64,000 nucleotides of DNA from Porphyra umbilicalis (GCA_002049455.2 KV918762.1:124001-188000), one strand, 5' to 3'. Numbered from the stretch's first letter, positions 11,566 through 24,180 are shown. The notes: generated by a model not told the origin, from the letters alone. Made by a program: numbers and translations.

Positions 11566-13699
11566 GCTGATCAGACTTCATTTTTTCCGATACTCAGGCC
11601 ACCCTCACGACGGTCACTGTCACGTGAAGAATGACCACGAACTGCACGCTGTATGCCGTCGGCATCGTGCACAACTGGCCTCGGCGAACATCAGCACGGC
11701 CACCACAATGGGAGAAGGCCTTGATGAGGCGCTTGCCTCCTGCCGACGTATCTGAATCGTCACGACAAAGAATTAAGCAGGGATTTCACACGAAAACGAG
11801 ACGTCGGGCGGTCACCTTGAGGATGCGCGGTACAATTCGGAATGGCCCTGTCAGCACCCAGACGCAGCAGCGACATGGGAGGCTGCATGATGAATGGGGA
11901 GCGACACACGGGTAACACAACGTGAATGAAGTGAGATGGCTCGCAGTCGAACAGGCCGCGTCGCCCACGACAACAACATGTGCCGCATGCATCCCACGAC
12001 GGCGTAAAAAGAAGAACATAGAGATTCTGCAGCACACGGCTAGACGAAAAAGCGAAGAGAGACATGACCCGCTGAGTACAGGCAAAGTATTGAAAAGACC
12101 CATATTCTGAGGCGTACCGCATAGAGCTTGCAAGCACACGACGTAGGCGTCCGGGAAGCCGGTAAGAGCGACGGTCATGGTGACCGGGGATGTGGAGAGG
12201 GTCACCACGGTGACGAGACGCTCGACAATGGTGGGGACGACAGCCCGACGGTAGCGCCGTTCGCCACCCCAACCTGCGCGGACTACTAGCGGTTTGTGTC
12301 CAGACCAATCAGGAGAGCGCTTCCTCGAAAGACACACTGCTGGCCTCTCGCTCGTCTGCTGGAAGGCGATCTCCCTGCTCCACAGGCAACCACCCTCAGA
12401 ACATTTGAGAGAGCGTCACCAAACGACGATTGATGCGACGCTCTGGCAGCCAAACACGCAGACACGGCGGGCGATGGAGGCGCCCGAGCCGTGGATCAGC
12501 GCTAGGAACGTGAAAATTCACTGAGAAGTCCTCCGACAATTCTCCGAACACGCACTTATTCGACTTGGCGACAGATTGTCGTCCGGCCCGTGGACGACGA
12601 AGCTTCAAAAAGCAGACGACCTGAAGCACAGTCTGAACTGGTGAGGGATCGTCCGCCAGTCGTCTCCTCGCTCCAGTTGATGCGGCTTTCATGTCCCGCT
12701 CTTTGACGATGTCGCTCCACTGTGGAGCGAGAAAGAAAATGAGATCTGCCTCACGTCGTTCTTTGCCAGCGGTGCGCAGCTGTTCCGAAAACAGCGGACT
12801 TCGAAGCTGAGATAGGACAACCAGAATATGGCGACAGGCACAGCCTGGCGTGCCTTTCTCGCGCGACAGCCCACACGCCATAGCAGGGCGTTTTACACTT
12901 GGCGCGCTCGGTCGTGGCGCACATCCGATCGATCGTTGGCCGTGCACGATGGAGGATGAACCAGTCGAACATCATTACTTGACAGCAGCCGGATCGGCAG
13001 AGTACATATGTGAGTGGTATTTGATGGCGGTACGTGTAATGGAGCCGGAACCCCTCTAGACGGTCAGGACGAACGTGCCGTACTCTCTCTCGTTCCTGCA
13101 AGGCGCTGCTGCGGCGGCCGCTCCCGACCGGGCCTCGGACGATCGTCGTAGGGGTGAAATGCGTCGGATGCAACAACAGAGCTGCACTCGGATGCGATGC
13201 GTCCGGCGACCAAGGACGGCACCATGCCATAGCCGTGGTGCCCCGGATTGTTTCCCCGCTTGGCCCACGGCGGCTTCGCGCGTCGACTTGGACGCATTGG
13301 CTTGGCACGTCTGATGTACTGGAGACGCAGTCGCGGACTACACTGGGACGCCAGGGTACTGAGTATCATGCTTACAACACTCGCTCCTGACGCCATCCCC
13401 TCATTGGCCAACCCCGGAGAAAGACACTGTGTAATGCATCATTTCTGTCCTCAGAATGCAGAAACTCAAAGTAACTCCCAATTTGAGACGGAATCGTTTC
13501 GGGCCACAAAATGGGTCACAGTGTGCAACACCGGCAGTGGCGCGGCCGCCGAGGGTCACGACTTTCTGTCGGGTGCGTATTCAGCAATGCCTGTGGCCCT
13601 GTCTCCGTCGCACATCTCGTCGGTGGTCTTCCTTCCTGGTGTTGCAGCCGCTTGCTGCGCTGCTGATCCTTGCCCGCCCTTTCTGTGTTTTTTCACAAC
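11566..13699. other. Unique sequence, nothing recognised
   Basis: Moderate-GC DNA between the 91-bp array and the zinc-finger gene. Open frames of up to 185 codons exist on both strands without recognisable domains. A decayed element cannot be excluded. Confidence 0.35.
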
Positions 13700-14638
13700 A
13701 TGGCCGCCGCACCACCCCCCCCCCCCTACCCCCGCGGCCTGAGCCTTCTGAATTTTACAAGTGTGAGACGTGCAACATCCTGATGACCGGGGCGGCAAGC
13801 TGGAATGAGCACGTCCGCGGGGCGCCACACAAGAAAAGGGCGTTCCGCGCCGCCGCGACGCACGGGCCCGGCAACGCCAGCCACTCTACTCGTTGGACGT
13901 GCCCGACGTGCCTGGCGAGCAACGACGCCCCGACAAGCCTCATCAGTCACGTGAGTGGCGCTGGCCACCGACGCGCCGTGGCTGTTCTGAAGGACAGCGG
14001 GCGGCGCGCCGAGCTCCATGTTCTGTCGCCTGCGTGCAGCGGCGAGAGAAGTCAGGCGCGCTGGAGACGACGATGCTCGTTTGGCAGACGTGCTGCGTGA
14101 AGCTTAACACGACGCCTGCATCCTTGCGCCTGCGGCCGCCGCTCGCGATGCGGGCCGCACCGCTCATTCCCACGCTCGCGCGTTCGCGGCCGGCTACGGC
14201 GGGTCTTCTGGCGCTGGTGGGGCTGCCGGTGGAGCTGGGGCCGGGCCACCTCCTTCTGACGCCCGCCGACACAAGCGCCGACGCGACGTCGACGCGTATG
14301 CATCGGGGTCAGAAAAGCTCGCGGACGCTGCTCACGCGGGGAGGGGACGGCTGCCGACCTCGTTTGATGACTCTGGCTCGTCCGGCGCTTCTCCGCAGTC
14401 GACTGGTGTTGGCGATAATGCTTGCGCGGATGGTTATTCGGCACGCACGAGACCGGGCGGCGCGTCAGCGTCACCGACGTCTGGGGCTGGCCGCGTCCCG
14501 GTGGCGGTACTCGTCCCACCGGGCGCCCACGTTTGGTTTGAGTGTCCGCGGTGCGGCTGCCACTACCGCCATGGCGACGTCTACGTGGCGCATGTGTGCC
14601 AGCCGTACAACGGGAAGGGAAATGGCCGTTCTGAGTGA
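13700..14638 (+). pseudogene. Three-finger C2H2 zinc-finger protein, frameshifted
   Basis: Two U1/matrin-type C2H2 fingers (C-x2-C-x12-H-x5-H) lie close together: YKCETCNILMTGAASWNEH with its second His in GAPHKKR (about 13760-13840), and WTCPTCLASNDAPTSLISH with its second His in GAGHRR (about 13895-13975). A third Cys/His cluster, FECPRCGCHYRHGDVYVAH, lies at about 14540-14610 in another frame and ends at TGA 14636-14638. The ATG at 13700 is followed by a run of 12 C; one more C would put it in frame with finger 1. A second shift between about 14000 and 14100, plus a TAA near 14104 in the third-finger frame, separate fingers 2 and 3. Such fingers bind nucleic acid; role unknown. The poly-C break could be a sequencing artefact; the others look like real decay or an intron. 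Confidence 0.55.
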
Positions 14639-14779
14639 GGAGGTAGTGCGCTGCTTCGCTGAAGTACACTTGTGTTTGCTTGACTTGAGCCGCTACGTGT
14701 TAAATCAACTATTGATCGATGTGAAACTCTTCCAACCACCATGTACGCAACCAATACATATACACCAACCCAGGCAGTT

Positions 14780-16100
14780 ATCCCCACATCGATACCAACA
14801 GCACGCCCCGCGCCATGCGAGCGGCATCTTGCAAGACGTCCCACACAACAAGCCACACCACTACCGCCTTGCCAGGCCGACAAAATGCACCAGCTGCACA
14901 CCCCACGCAAGCGCAACGAACACGCCGTCCCACACAACAATCCCCACCACCCCCGCCACCGCGTCCAGCTCCACGTCGGCCACAGCCACACCGATAAAAA
15001 AGCACCAGCTGCACACCCCACACAAGCGCCAACGTGCATGCCGTCGTACACGACAATCCGCACCACCCTCGCCATCGCGTCCAGCTCCACGTCGGCCACA
15101 GCCCCACCGACAAGAAGCACCAGCTGCACACCCCACGCAAGCACGAATGTGCACGCCGTCGTACATGACAATCCCCATCACCTCCGCCACCACATCCAGC
15201 TCCACGTCCGCCTCAGCCACGACGGCCAGAAGCATCAGCCGCACGCCCAACGCAAGCAGCAACGTGCACGCCGTCGTACACGACAAGCTTCATCACCTTC
15301 GCCACCACGTCCAACTCCACGACCGCCTCAACCACGACGGCAAGCAGCACCAGCTGCACGCCCCACGCAAGCAGCATCGTGCACGCCGTCGTACACGACA
15401 ATCCCCATCACCACCACCGCCACGTCCAGCGCCACGTCCGCCTCAACCACGCGGCACGAAGCACCAGCTGCACGCCTCACGCAAGCGCCAATGTGCACGC
15501 CGTCGAACACGACAATCCCCATCACCTCCGCCACTACGTCCAGCTTCACGTCCGTTTCAGCCACGACGGCCAGAAGCACCAGCCGCACGCCCAACGCAAG
15601 CAGCAACGTGCACGCCGTCGTACACGACAAGCCCAATCACCTTCGCCACCACGTCCAACTCCACGTCCACCTCAACCACGACGGCAAGCAGCACCAGCTG
15701 CACGCCGCACGCAAGTGTCAACGTGCACGCCGTCGTACACGACAAGCCCCATCACCTCCGCCACCACGTCCAGCTCCACGTCCGCCTCAGCCACGCCGGC
15801 AGGAAGTACCAGCTGCACACCCCACGGCAAGAAGCACCAGCTGCACACCCCACGCAAGTGCTAATGTGCACGCCGTCGTACACGACAATCTCGAAATTCT
15901 CCTCCACCGCGACCAGCTCCACGTCCGCCTCAGCCAGGACGGCAAGAAGCACCAGCTGCACACCCTACTCAGGCAGCAGCGTGCACGCCGTCGTCCATGA
16001 CAAGCCCCATCACCTCCGCCACAAGGTCGAGCTCCACGTCCGCCCCAGCCACGCCGGCAAAAACAACCAGCTGCACACCCCACGGCAAGAAGCACCAGCT
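14780..16100. repeat. Satellite array, 115-bp unit
   Basis: The word cgtcgtacac occurs at 15042, 15157, 15272, 15387, 15501 (one base changed), 15616 and 15731, mostly 115 bp apart. Each unit carries gcaagcagcaacgtgcacg where the 114-bp units to the right read gcaagcgcaacgaacacg, which explains the one-base difference. The array is continuous with the 114-bp block and is its diverged left flank. No gene is supported. Confidence 0.85.
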
Positions 16101-16675
16101 GCACACCCCACGAAAGCAGCAACGTGCACGACGACCCACACGACAAACCGCACCACCCCCGCCACCTTGTCCAGCGCCACGTCATCCACAGCCATGCCGA
16201 AAAGAAGCAAAAAGGGCAAGACCCAGGCAAACGCAAAGAAATCGCCGTCCCACAAGACAAACCGCACCATTCCCGCCACCATGTCCAGCGCCACGTCGGC
16301 CACAGCCACGCCGACAAGAAGCACAAAGTGCATGCCCCACGCAAGCGCATCGACCACGCCGTCCCACATGACAATGCCCATCGCCACCGCCACCACGTCC
16401 AGCTCCACATCCGCCACAGTCACACCCACAAAAAACACAAAGTGCACGCCCCACGCAAGCGCAACCAGCACGCCGGTTAACACGACAAACCGCACCACCT
16501 CCGCCACCATGTCCAGCGCCACGTCGGCCACAGCCACGCCGACAAGAAGCACAAAGTGCATGCCCCACGCAAGCGCATTGAACACGCCGTCCCACATGAC
16601 AAGGCCCATCGCCACCGCCACCACGTCCAGCTCCACATCCGCCACAGTCACACACACAAAAAACACAAAGTGCAC

Positions 16676-17854
16676 GCCCCACGCAAGCGCAACCAGCAAG
16701 CCGGTTAACACGACAAACCGCACCACCTCCGCCACCATGTCCAGCGCCACGTCGGCCACAGCCGCGCCGACAATAAGCACAAAGTGCATGCCCCACACAA
16801 GCGCAAAGAAATCGCCGTCCCACACGACAAACCGCACCGCCCCCGCCACCATGTCCAGCGCCACGTCGGGCACAGCCATGCCGACAAGAAGCAAAAGGTG
16901 CATGCCCAACGCAAGCGCAACGAACACGCCGTCCCACACGACAATTCGCACAACCTCCGCCACCACGTCCAGCTCCACATCCGCCACAGCCACGCCGACA
17001 AGAAGCACAAAGTGCACGCCCCACGCAAGCGCAACGAACACGCCGTCCCACACGACAAACCGCACCACCTCCGCCACCATGTCCAGCGTCACGTCAGCCA
17101 CAGCCATGCCGACAAGAACCACAAAGTGCAAGCCCCACGCAAGTTCAACAAACACACCGTCCCGCACGAAAAACCGCACCACCTCCGCCACCATGTCCAG
17201 CTCCACATCCGCCACAGTCACACCCACAAAAAGAACAAAGTGTACGCCCCAAGCAAGCGCAACGAACACGCCGTCCCATACGACAAACTGCACAACCTCC
17301 GCCACTATGTCCAGCTTCATGTCGGCCACAGCCACGCAGACAAGAAGAACAAAGTACATGCCCCACGAAAGCGCAACGAAATCGCCGTCCCACACGACAA
17401 ACCGCACCACCCCCGCCGCCATGTCCAGCGCCACGTCTGCCACAGCCACGCCGACAAGAAGCACAACGTGCACGCCCAACGCAAGCGCAACGAACACGCC
17501 GTCCCACACGAAAGACCGCACCATCGCCGCAACCATGTCCAGCGCCACGTCAGAGCCACGCCAACAAGAAGCACAGAGTTTATGACCCACGCAAGCGCAA
17601 CGATTACGCCGTCCTACACGACAAGGCCCATCACCACCGCCACCACGTCCAGCTCCACATCCGCCACAGTCACACCCACAAAAACACAAAGTGCATGCCC
17701 AACGCAAGCGCAACGAACACGCCGTCCCACACGACAAACCGCACCACCCCCGCCACCATGTCCAGCGCCACGTCGGCAACAGCCATGCCGACAAGAAGCA
17801 CAAAGTGCACGCCCCACGCAAGCGCAACGAACACGCCGTCCCACACGACAAACC
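16676..17854. repeat. Segmental duplication, copy A
   Basis: This stretch of the array is repeated almost base for base at 18496-19674, an offset of 1,820 bp. Translated segments 16784-17507 and 18604-19327 differ at only a few residues. The two copies carry the same private 1- and 4-nt indels, so they arose by duplication of a multi-unit block. Confidence 0.8.
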
Positions 17855-18495
17855 GCGCCACCCCCGCCACCATGTCCAGCGCCACGTCGGCCACAGCCAC
17901 GCCGGCAAGAAGCACAAAGTGCATGCGCCACGCATGCGCAACGAAAGCACCGTCCCACACGACAAACCGCACCACCTCCGCCACCACGACCAGCGCCACG
18001 TCGGCCACAGCCATGCCGACAAGAAGCACAAAGTGCACACCCCACGCAAGCGCAACGATCACGCCGTCCCACACGACAAACCGCGCCACGCCCGCCACCA
18101 TGTTCAGCGCCAGGTCGGCCACAGCCACGCCGGAAAGAAGCACAAAGTGCACGCCCCACGCAAGCGCACCGAAATCGCCGTCCCACACGGCAAACCGCAT
18201 CACTTCCGCCACCACGTCCAGCTCCACATCCGCCACAGCCACGCCGACAGCAAGCACAAAGTGCATGCCCCACTCAAGCGCAACGAAATCGCCGTCCCAC
18301 ACGAAAAACCGCACCACCCCCGCCACCATGTCCAGCGTCACGTCGGCCACAGCCACGCCGACAAGAATCACAAAGTGCACGCCCCACGCAAGCGGCAACG
18401 TGCACGCCGTCTTTCACGACAAGCCCCATCATATCCGCCACCACGTCCAGCTCCACATCCTCCACAGACACACCCACAAGAAGCACAAAGTGCAC

Positions 18496-19674
18496 GCCCC
18501 ACGCAAGCGCAACCAGCACGCCGGTTAACACGACAAACCGCACCACCTCCGCCACCATGTCCAGCGCCACGTCGGCCACAGCCACGCCGACAACAAGCAC
18601 AAAGTGCATGCCCCACACAAGCGCAAAGAAATCGCCGTCCCACACGACAAACCGCACCGCCCCCGCCACCATGTCCAGCGCCACGTCGGGCACAGCCATG
18701 CCGACAAGAAGCAAAAGGTGCATGCCCAACGCAAGCGCAACGAACACGCCGTCCCACACGACAATTCGCACAACCTCCGCCACCACGTCCAGCTCCACAC
18801 CCGCCACAGCCACGCCGACAAGAAGCACAAAGTGCACGCCCCACGCAAGCGCAACGAACACGCCGTCCCACACGACAAACCGCACCACCTCCGCCACCAT
18901 GTCCAGCGTCACGTCAGCCACAGCCATGCCGACAAGAACCACAAAGTGCAAGCCCCACGTAAGTTCAACAAACACACCGTCCCGCACGAAAAACCGCACC
19001 ACCTCCGCCACCATGTCCAGCTCCACATCCGCCACAGTCACACCCACAAAAAGAACAAAGTGTACGCCCCAAGCAAGCGCAACGAACACGCCGTCCCATA
19101 CGACAAACTGCACAACCTCCGCCACTATGTCCAGCTTCATGTCGGCCACAGCCACGCAGACAAGAAGAACAAAGTACATGCCCCACGAAAGCGCAACGAA
19201 ATCGCCGTCCCACACGACAAACCGCACCACCCCCGCCGCCATGTCCAGCGCCACGTCTGCCACAGCCACGCCGACAAGAAGCACAACGTGCACGCCCAAC
19301 GCAAGCGCAACGAACACGCCGTCCCACACGAAAGACCGCACCATCGCCGCAACCATGTCCAGCGCCACGTCAGAGCCACGCCAACAAGAAGCACAGAGTT
19401 TATGACCCACGCAAGCGCAACGATTACGCCGTCCTACACGACAAGGCCCATCACCACCGCCACCACGTCCAGCTCCACATCCGCCACAGTCACACCCACA
19501 AAAACACAAAGTGCATGCCCAACGCAAGCGCAACGAACACGCCGTCCCACACGACAAACCGCACCACCCCCGCCACCATGTCCAGCGCCACGTCGGCAAC
19601 AGCCATGCCGACAAGAAGCACAAAGTGCACGCCCCACGCAAGCGCAACGAACACGCCGTCCCACACGACAAACC
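18496..19674. repeat. Segmental duplication, copy B
   Basis: Copy of 16676-17854 at offset 1,820. Its inner part, about 18860-19500, is itself repeated at about 19653-20293 (offset 793). Confidence 0.8.
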
Positions 19675-20293
19675 GCACCACCTCCGCCACCATGTCCAGC
19701 GTCACGTCAGCCACAGCCATGCCGACAAGAACCACAAAGTGCAAGCCCCACGCAAGTTCAACAAACACACCGTCCCGCACGAAAAACCGCACCACCTCCG
19801 CCACCATGTCCAGCTCCACATCCGCCACAGTCACACCCACAAAAAGAACAAAGTGTACGCCCCAAGCAAGCGCAACGAACACGCCGTCCCATACGACAAA
19901 CTGCACAACCTCCGCCACTATGTCCAGCTTCATGTCGGCCACAGCCACGCAGACAAGAAGAACAGAGTACATGCCCCACGAAAGCGCAACGAAATCGCCG
20001 TCCCACACGACAAACCACACCACCCCCGCCGCCATGTCCAGCGCCACGTCTGCCACAGCCACGCCGACAAGAAGCACAACGTGCACGCCCAACGCAAGCG
20101 CAACGAACACGCCGTCCCACACGAAAGACCGCACCATCGCCGCAACCATGTCCAGCGCCACGTCAGAGCCACGCCAACAAGAAGCACAGAGTTTATGACC
20201 CACGCAAGCGCAACGATTACGCCGTCCTACACGACAAGGCCCATCACCACCGCCACCACGTCCAGCTCCGCATCCGCCACAGTCACACCCACA
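19653..20293. repeat. Segmental duplication, partial third copy
   Basis: Repeats about 18860-19500 at offset 793, close to seven units (798) less the 5 nt lost in the shared indels. Only scattered substitutions separate the copies, pointing to a recent event. Confidence 0.75.
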
Positions 20294-20620
20294 AAAAACA
20301 CAAAGTGCATGCCCAACGCAAGCGCAACGAACACGTCGTCCCACACGACAAACCGCACCACCTCCGCCACCATGTCCAGCTCCACATCCGCCGCAGCCAC
20401 GCCGACAACAAGCACAAAGTGCACGCCCCACGCAAGCGCAACGAACACGCCGTCCCACACGACAAACCGCACCACCCCCGCCACCACGTCCAGCGTCACG
20501 TCAGCCACAGCCATGCCGACAAGAAGCACAAAGTGCAAGCCCCATGCAAGTTCAACAAGCACACCGACCCACACGACAAACCGCACCACCTCCGCCACCA
20601 CGTCCAGCTCCACATCCGCC

Positions 20621-20628
20621 ACAGTCAC
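20621..20628. repeat. Left target-site duplication of the hAT-like insertion
   Basis: The octamer acagtcac ends the left satellite block and recurs at 21478-21485, where the satellite consensus resumes. The uninterrupted array reads ccgccacagtcacacccac across this site. Confidence 0.85.
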
Positions 20629-21477
20629 CAGAGATTGGTGGAATCTGATATTTCGTCAGTACTCCGATACAATCCATGGAAATACATAATGATTGCATAC
20701 CGGGCTCATGACAATAGCGAAAACTCAATTACGGAATAGATGAGAATTTTTGGAGAAGATCACGAGTCATATCGGGTTGAGCATTTGCAACGATCTGGGA
20801 TAAAATCCGATCGCGACATTCGATAAGATTGCAACTCTCCTGGCATCGCGATCGGGACGGGGAACAAAGAAAGATCGGCCGGAGAGGCGACTGCCCTGGT
20901 TCTGTCGCCATCCGGTGCCCTCGGCAGGACTGTCAGAAACATCTGTGCTGGAGGCTGGAACCAGTTCTCGCTGGCCCCATTTCAGAGCCGCGCATCTGCA
21001 GTCGTACTATGTATTGCAATCTTGTCAATTCTGGAGCATGGGAGCAAGAGCAACCTGCAGTCCGCACAACTGCTGATTGGCCCAGAGCTCGTATCCGGCC
21101 CAATGCATGACTGCCGTACATTAGTTCAGCACAGTTCTTCTCGTCGGGATCGGCCAAAGTTCGGGAGACTGCACTAACTGTGCTAGCACGAATAGGACAG
21201 GTGGCTTGTTTGACGATTCGATTGCACGCCTGCATATGAATCTCAAGGCGCCACTGCCGCTATCGCTTTTACAGATATTCTTACCGGATAAAGCGGAGTG
21301 TCTCAAGTCCGATCAGAGTACTGTCTATTCTGGCACAAGGGCTCCGATAAGGACGGCTTTACTCTTTTCCCTCCGAGTTGAGTACATTACTAGCTTCCCG
21401 CCTCAGCGCATACCCCGGATGGATACGAGTATCCGGTGCGGATATATCCTCTAAGGATTTATCCTCACCAACCCCTG
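20629..21477. mobile_element. Non-autonomous hAT-like element (849 bp)
   Basis: Non-satellite DNA of moderate GC interrupts the 114-bp array and is bounded by an 8-bp direct duplication, acagtcac. The left end reads CAGAGATTGGTGG; the right end, reverse-complemented, reads CAGGGGTTGGTGA, matching at 10 of 13 positions. An 8-bp duplication with short ends beginning CAG(A/G)G is characteristic of hAT elements. The longest open frame is under 100 codons and no transposase motif is present, so it is a MITE-like element moved by a hAT transposase encoded elsewhere. Confidence 0.8.
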
Positions 21478-24180
21478 ACAGTCACACCCACAAAAAGAAC
21501 AAAGTGTACGCCCCACGCAAGCGCAACGAACACGCCGTCCCACACGACAAACCGCACCACCTCCGCCACCATGTCCAGCGCCACGTCGGCCACAGCCACG
21601 CCGACAACAAGCACAAAGTGCACGCCCCACGCAAGCGCAACGAACACGCCGTCCCACACGACAAACCGCACCACCCCAGCAACCATGTCCAGCGCCACGT
21701 CGGCCAGAGCCACGCCAACAAGAAGCACAAAGCTCATGCCCCACGCAAGCGCAAAGATTACGCCGTCCCACACGACAAGGCCCATAACCACCGCCACCAC
21801 GTCCAGCTCCGCATGCGCCACAGTCACACCCACAAAAATCATAAAGTGCATGCCCCACGCAGGCGCAACGAAAACGCCGTCCCACACGACAAACCGCACC
21901 ACCCCCGCCACCATGTCCAGCGCCACGTCGGCAACAGCCATGCCGAAAAGAAGCACAAAGTGCATGCCCCACGCAAGCGCAACGAACACGCCGTCTCACA
22001 TGACAAACCGCGCCACCCCCGCCACCATGTGCAGCGCCACGACGGCCACAGCTACGCCGACAAGAAGCACAAAGTGCACGCCCCACGCATGCGCAACGAA
22101 ATCGCCGTCCCACACGGCAAACCGCATCACTTCCGCCACCACGTCCAGCTCCACATCCGCCACAGCCACGCCGACAAGAAGCACAAAGTGCACGCCCCAC
22201 GCAAGCGCAACGAATTCGCAGTCCCACACGACATACCGCACCACCTCCGCCACCACCTCCAGCGCCAGGTCGGCCACAGCCACGCCGACAACAAGCACAA
22301 AGTGCATGCCCCACGCAAGCGCAACAAAATCGCCGTCCCACACGACAAACCGCACCATCCCCGCCACCATGTTCAGCGTCACGTCGGCCACAGCCACGCC
22401 GACAAGAAGCACAAAGTGCACGCCCCACGCATGCGCAACGAATTCGCCGTCCCACACGACAAACCGCACCACCTCCGCCCCCACGTCCAGCGCCAGGTCG
22501 GCCACAGCCATGCCCACAACAAGCAATAAGTGCATGCCCCACGCAAGCGCAACGAACACGCCGTCTCACACGACAAACCGCGCCACCCCCGCCACCATGT
22601 GCAGCGCCACGACGGCCACAGCTACGCCGACAACAAGCACAACGTGCACGCCCAGCGCAAGCGCAACGAACACGCCGTCCCACACGACAAACTGCACACC
22701 CTCCGCCACCATGTCCAGCACAACGTCGGCCACAGCCACGCTGAAAAAAAGAACAAAGTGCATGCCCCACGCAAGCGCAACGATTACGCCGTCCCTCACG
22801 ACAACGCCCATCACCACCGCCACCACGTCCAGCTCCGCATCCGCCACAGTCACACCCACAAAAAACACAAAGTGCATGCCCCACGCAGGCGCAACGAACA
22901 CGCCGTCCCACACGACAAACCGCACCACCCCCGCCACCATGTTCAGCGCCAGGTCGGCTACAGCCACGCCGACAAGAAGCACAAAGTGCACATCCCACGC
23001 AAGCGCAACGAAATCGCCGTCCCTCACGACAAACCGCATCACTTCCGCCACCACGTCCAGCTCCACATCCGCCACAGCCACGCCGACAGCAAGCACAAAG
23101 TGCATGCCCCACTCAAGCGCAACGAAATCGCCGTCCCACACGACAAACCGCGCCACCCCCGCCACCATGTCCAGCGCCACGTCGGCCACAGCCACGCCGA
23201 CAAGAAGCACAAAGTGCACGCCCCACGCAAGCGGCAATGTGCACGCCGTCTTTCACGACAAGCCCCATCACATCCGCCACCACGTCCAGCTCCACATCCT
23301 CCACAGCCACACCCACAAGAACACAAAGTGCACGCCCCACGCAGGCGCAACGAAGTCGCCGTCCCACACGACAAACCGCACCACCCCCGCCACCATGTCC
23401 AGCGCCACGTCGGCCACAGCCACGGCGACAACAAGCACAAAGTGCACGCCCCACGCAAGCGCAACGAACACGCCGTCACACACGACAAACCGCACTACCT
23501 CCGCCAGCATGTCCAGCGCCACGTCGGCCACAGCCACTCCGACAAGAAGCTCAAAGTGCATGCCCCAGGCCAGCACAACGAACACGCCGTCCCACACGAC
23601 AAGCTGCACCACCCCCGCCACCATGTCCAGCGCCACGTCGGCCACAGCCATGCCGACAAGAAGCACAAAGTGCACGCTCCACGCAAGCGGCAACGTGCAC
23701 GCCGTCTTTCACGACAAGCCGCACCACCTTCCCCACCACGACCAGCTCGTCGTCTGCGGCAACGTCGGCCGCCGTCACTCCCACAAAACGTACCAGCTGC
23801 ACGCCGCGCGCATGCGGCAATTGGCACACCGTCCCTCTCGACAAACCGCACCACCGCCTCCATCACGTCCAGCTCCACGTCTGCCGCAGCCACGCCACCG
23901 TGAAGAACCAATGGCACGCGGAACGAAAGCGGCAGCGTGCGAGCCGTGCCACACGACAAGCTGCACCAACCCCGACACCACGTCCAGCTCCACGTGCGCC
24001 GCCGCCACGCCGGCGAAAAGTACAAACTGCACGCCTACGGCAAGCGAGAACTTGCACGCCGTGCCACACGAAAAGCTGCACCAACCCCGACACCACGTCC
24101 AGCTCCACGTCCGCCGCCGCCACGCCAGCAAAAAGCACAAACTGTCCGCCTACAGCAAACGGCAACTTGCATGCCGTCGT
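21478..24180. repeat. Satellite array, 114-bp unit, right block
   Basis: Continuation of the 114-bp array after the hAT-like insertion, about 23 units. From about 23700 the units diverge and shorten, with words such as aagctgcaccaaccccgacaccacgtccagctc at roughly 110-115 bp spacing, and the array fades out at about 24180, some 90 bp before the Harbinger element. Confidence 0.88.

Larger units (their letters stand above)
16101..20628. repeat. Satellite array, 114-bp unit, left block
   Basis: About 40 head-to-tail units of 114 bp (for example unit starts at 21508 and 21622 in the right block). The unit holds cacgccgtcccacacgacaa, ccatgtccagcgcc, cacagccacgccgacaag and cacaaagtgcacgcc. The + strand is very rich in C and A. 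Since 114 is 38 codons, all six frames can stay open for hundreds of codons: Thr/Ser-rich, His/Lys-rich and Pro/Arg-rich on the + strand, Val-rich and Cys-rich on the - strand. Several units carry 1- and 4-nt indels (near 17557 and 17685) that shift these frames, which argues against coding. Confidence 0.9.

Noticed and set aside
13893..17585. A 1,230-codon + strand frame
   Set aside because: Mostly 114/115-bp satellite translated; the first part is an out-of-phase reading of the zinc-finger region, and unit-internal indels move it between readings.
16010..20458. Val-rich and Cys-rich - strand frames of 300-680 codons, resembling membrane or metallothionein-like proteins
   Set aside because: They are the complement of the C/A-rich satellite; composition and a period of 38 codons explain the openness.
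14780..24180. CRISPR-like array of regular repeats
   Set aside because: The units are contiguous 114/115-bp satellites without unique spacers, in a eukaryotic context.
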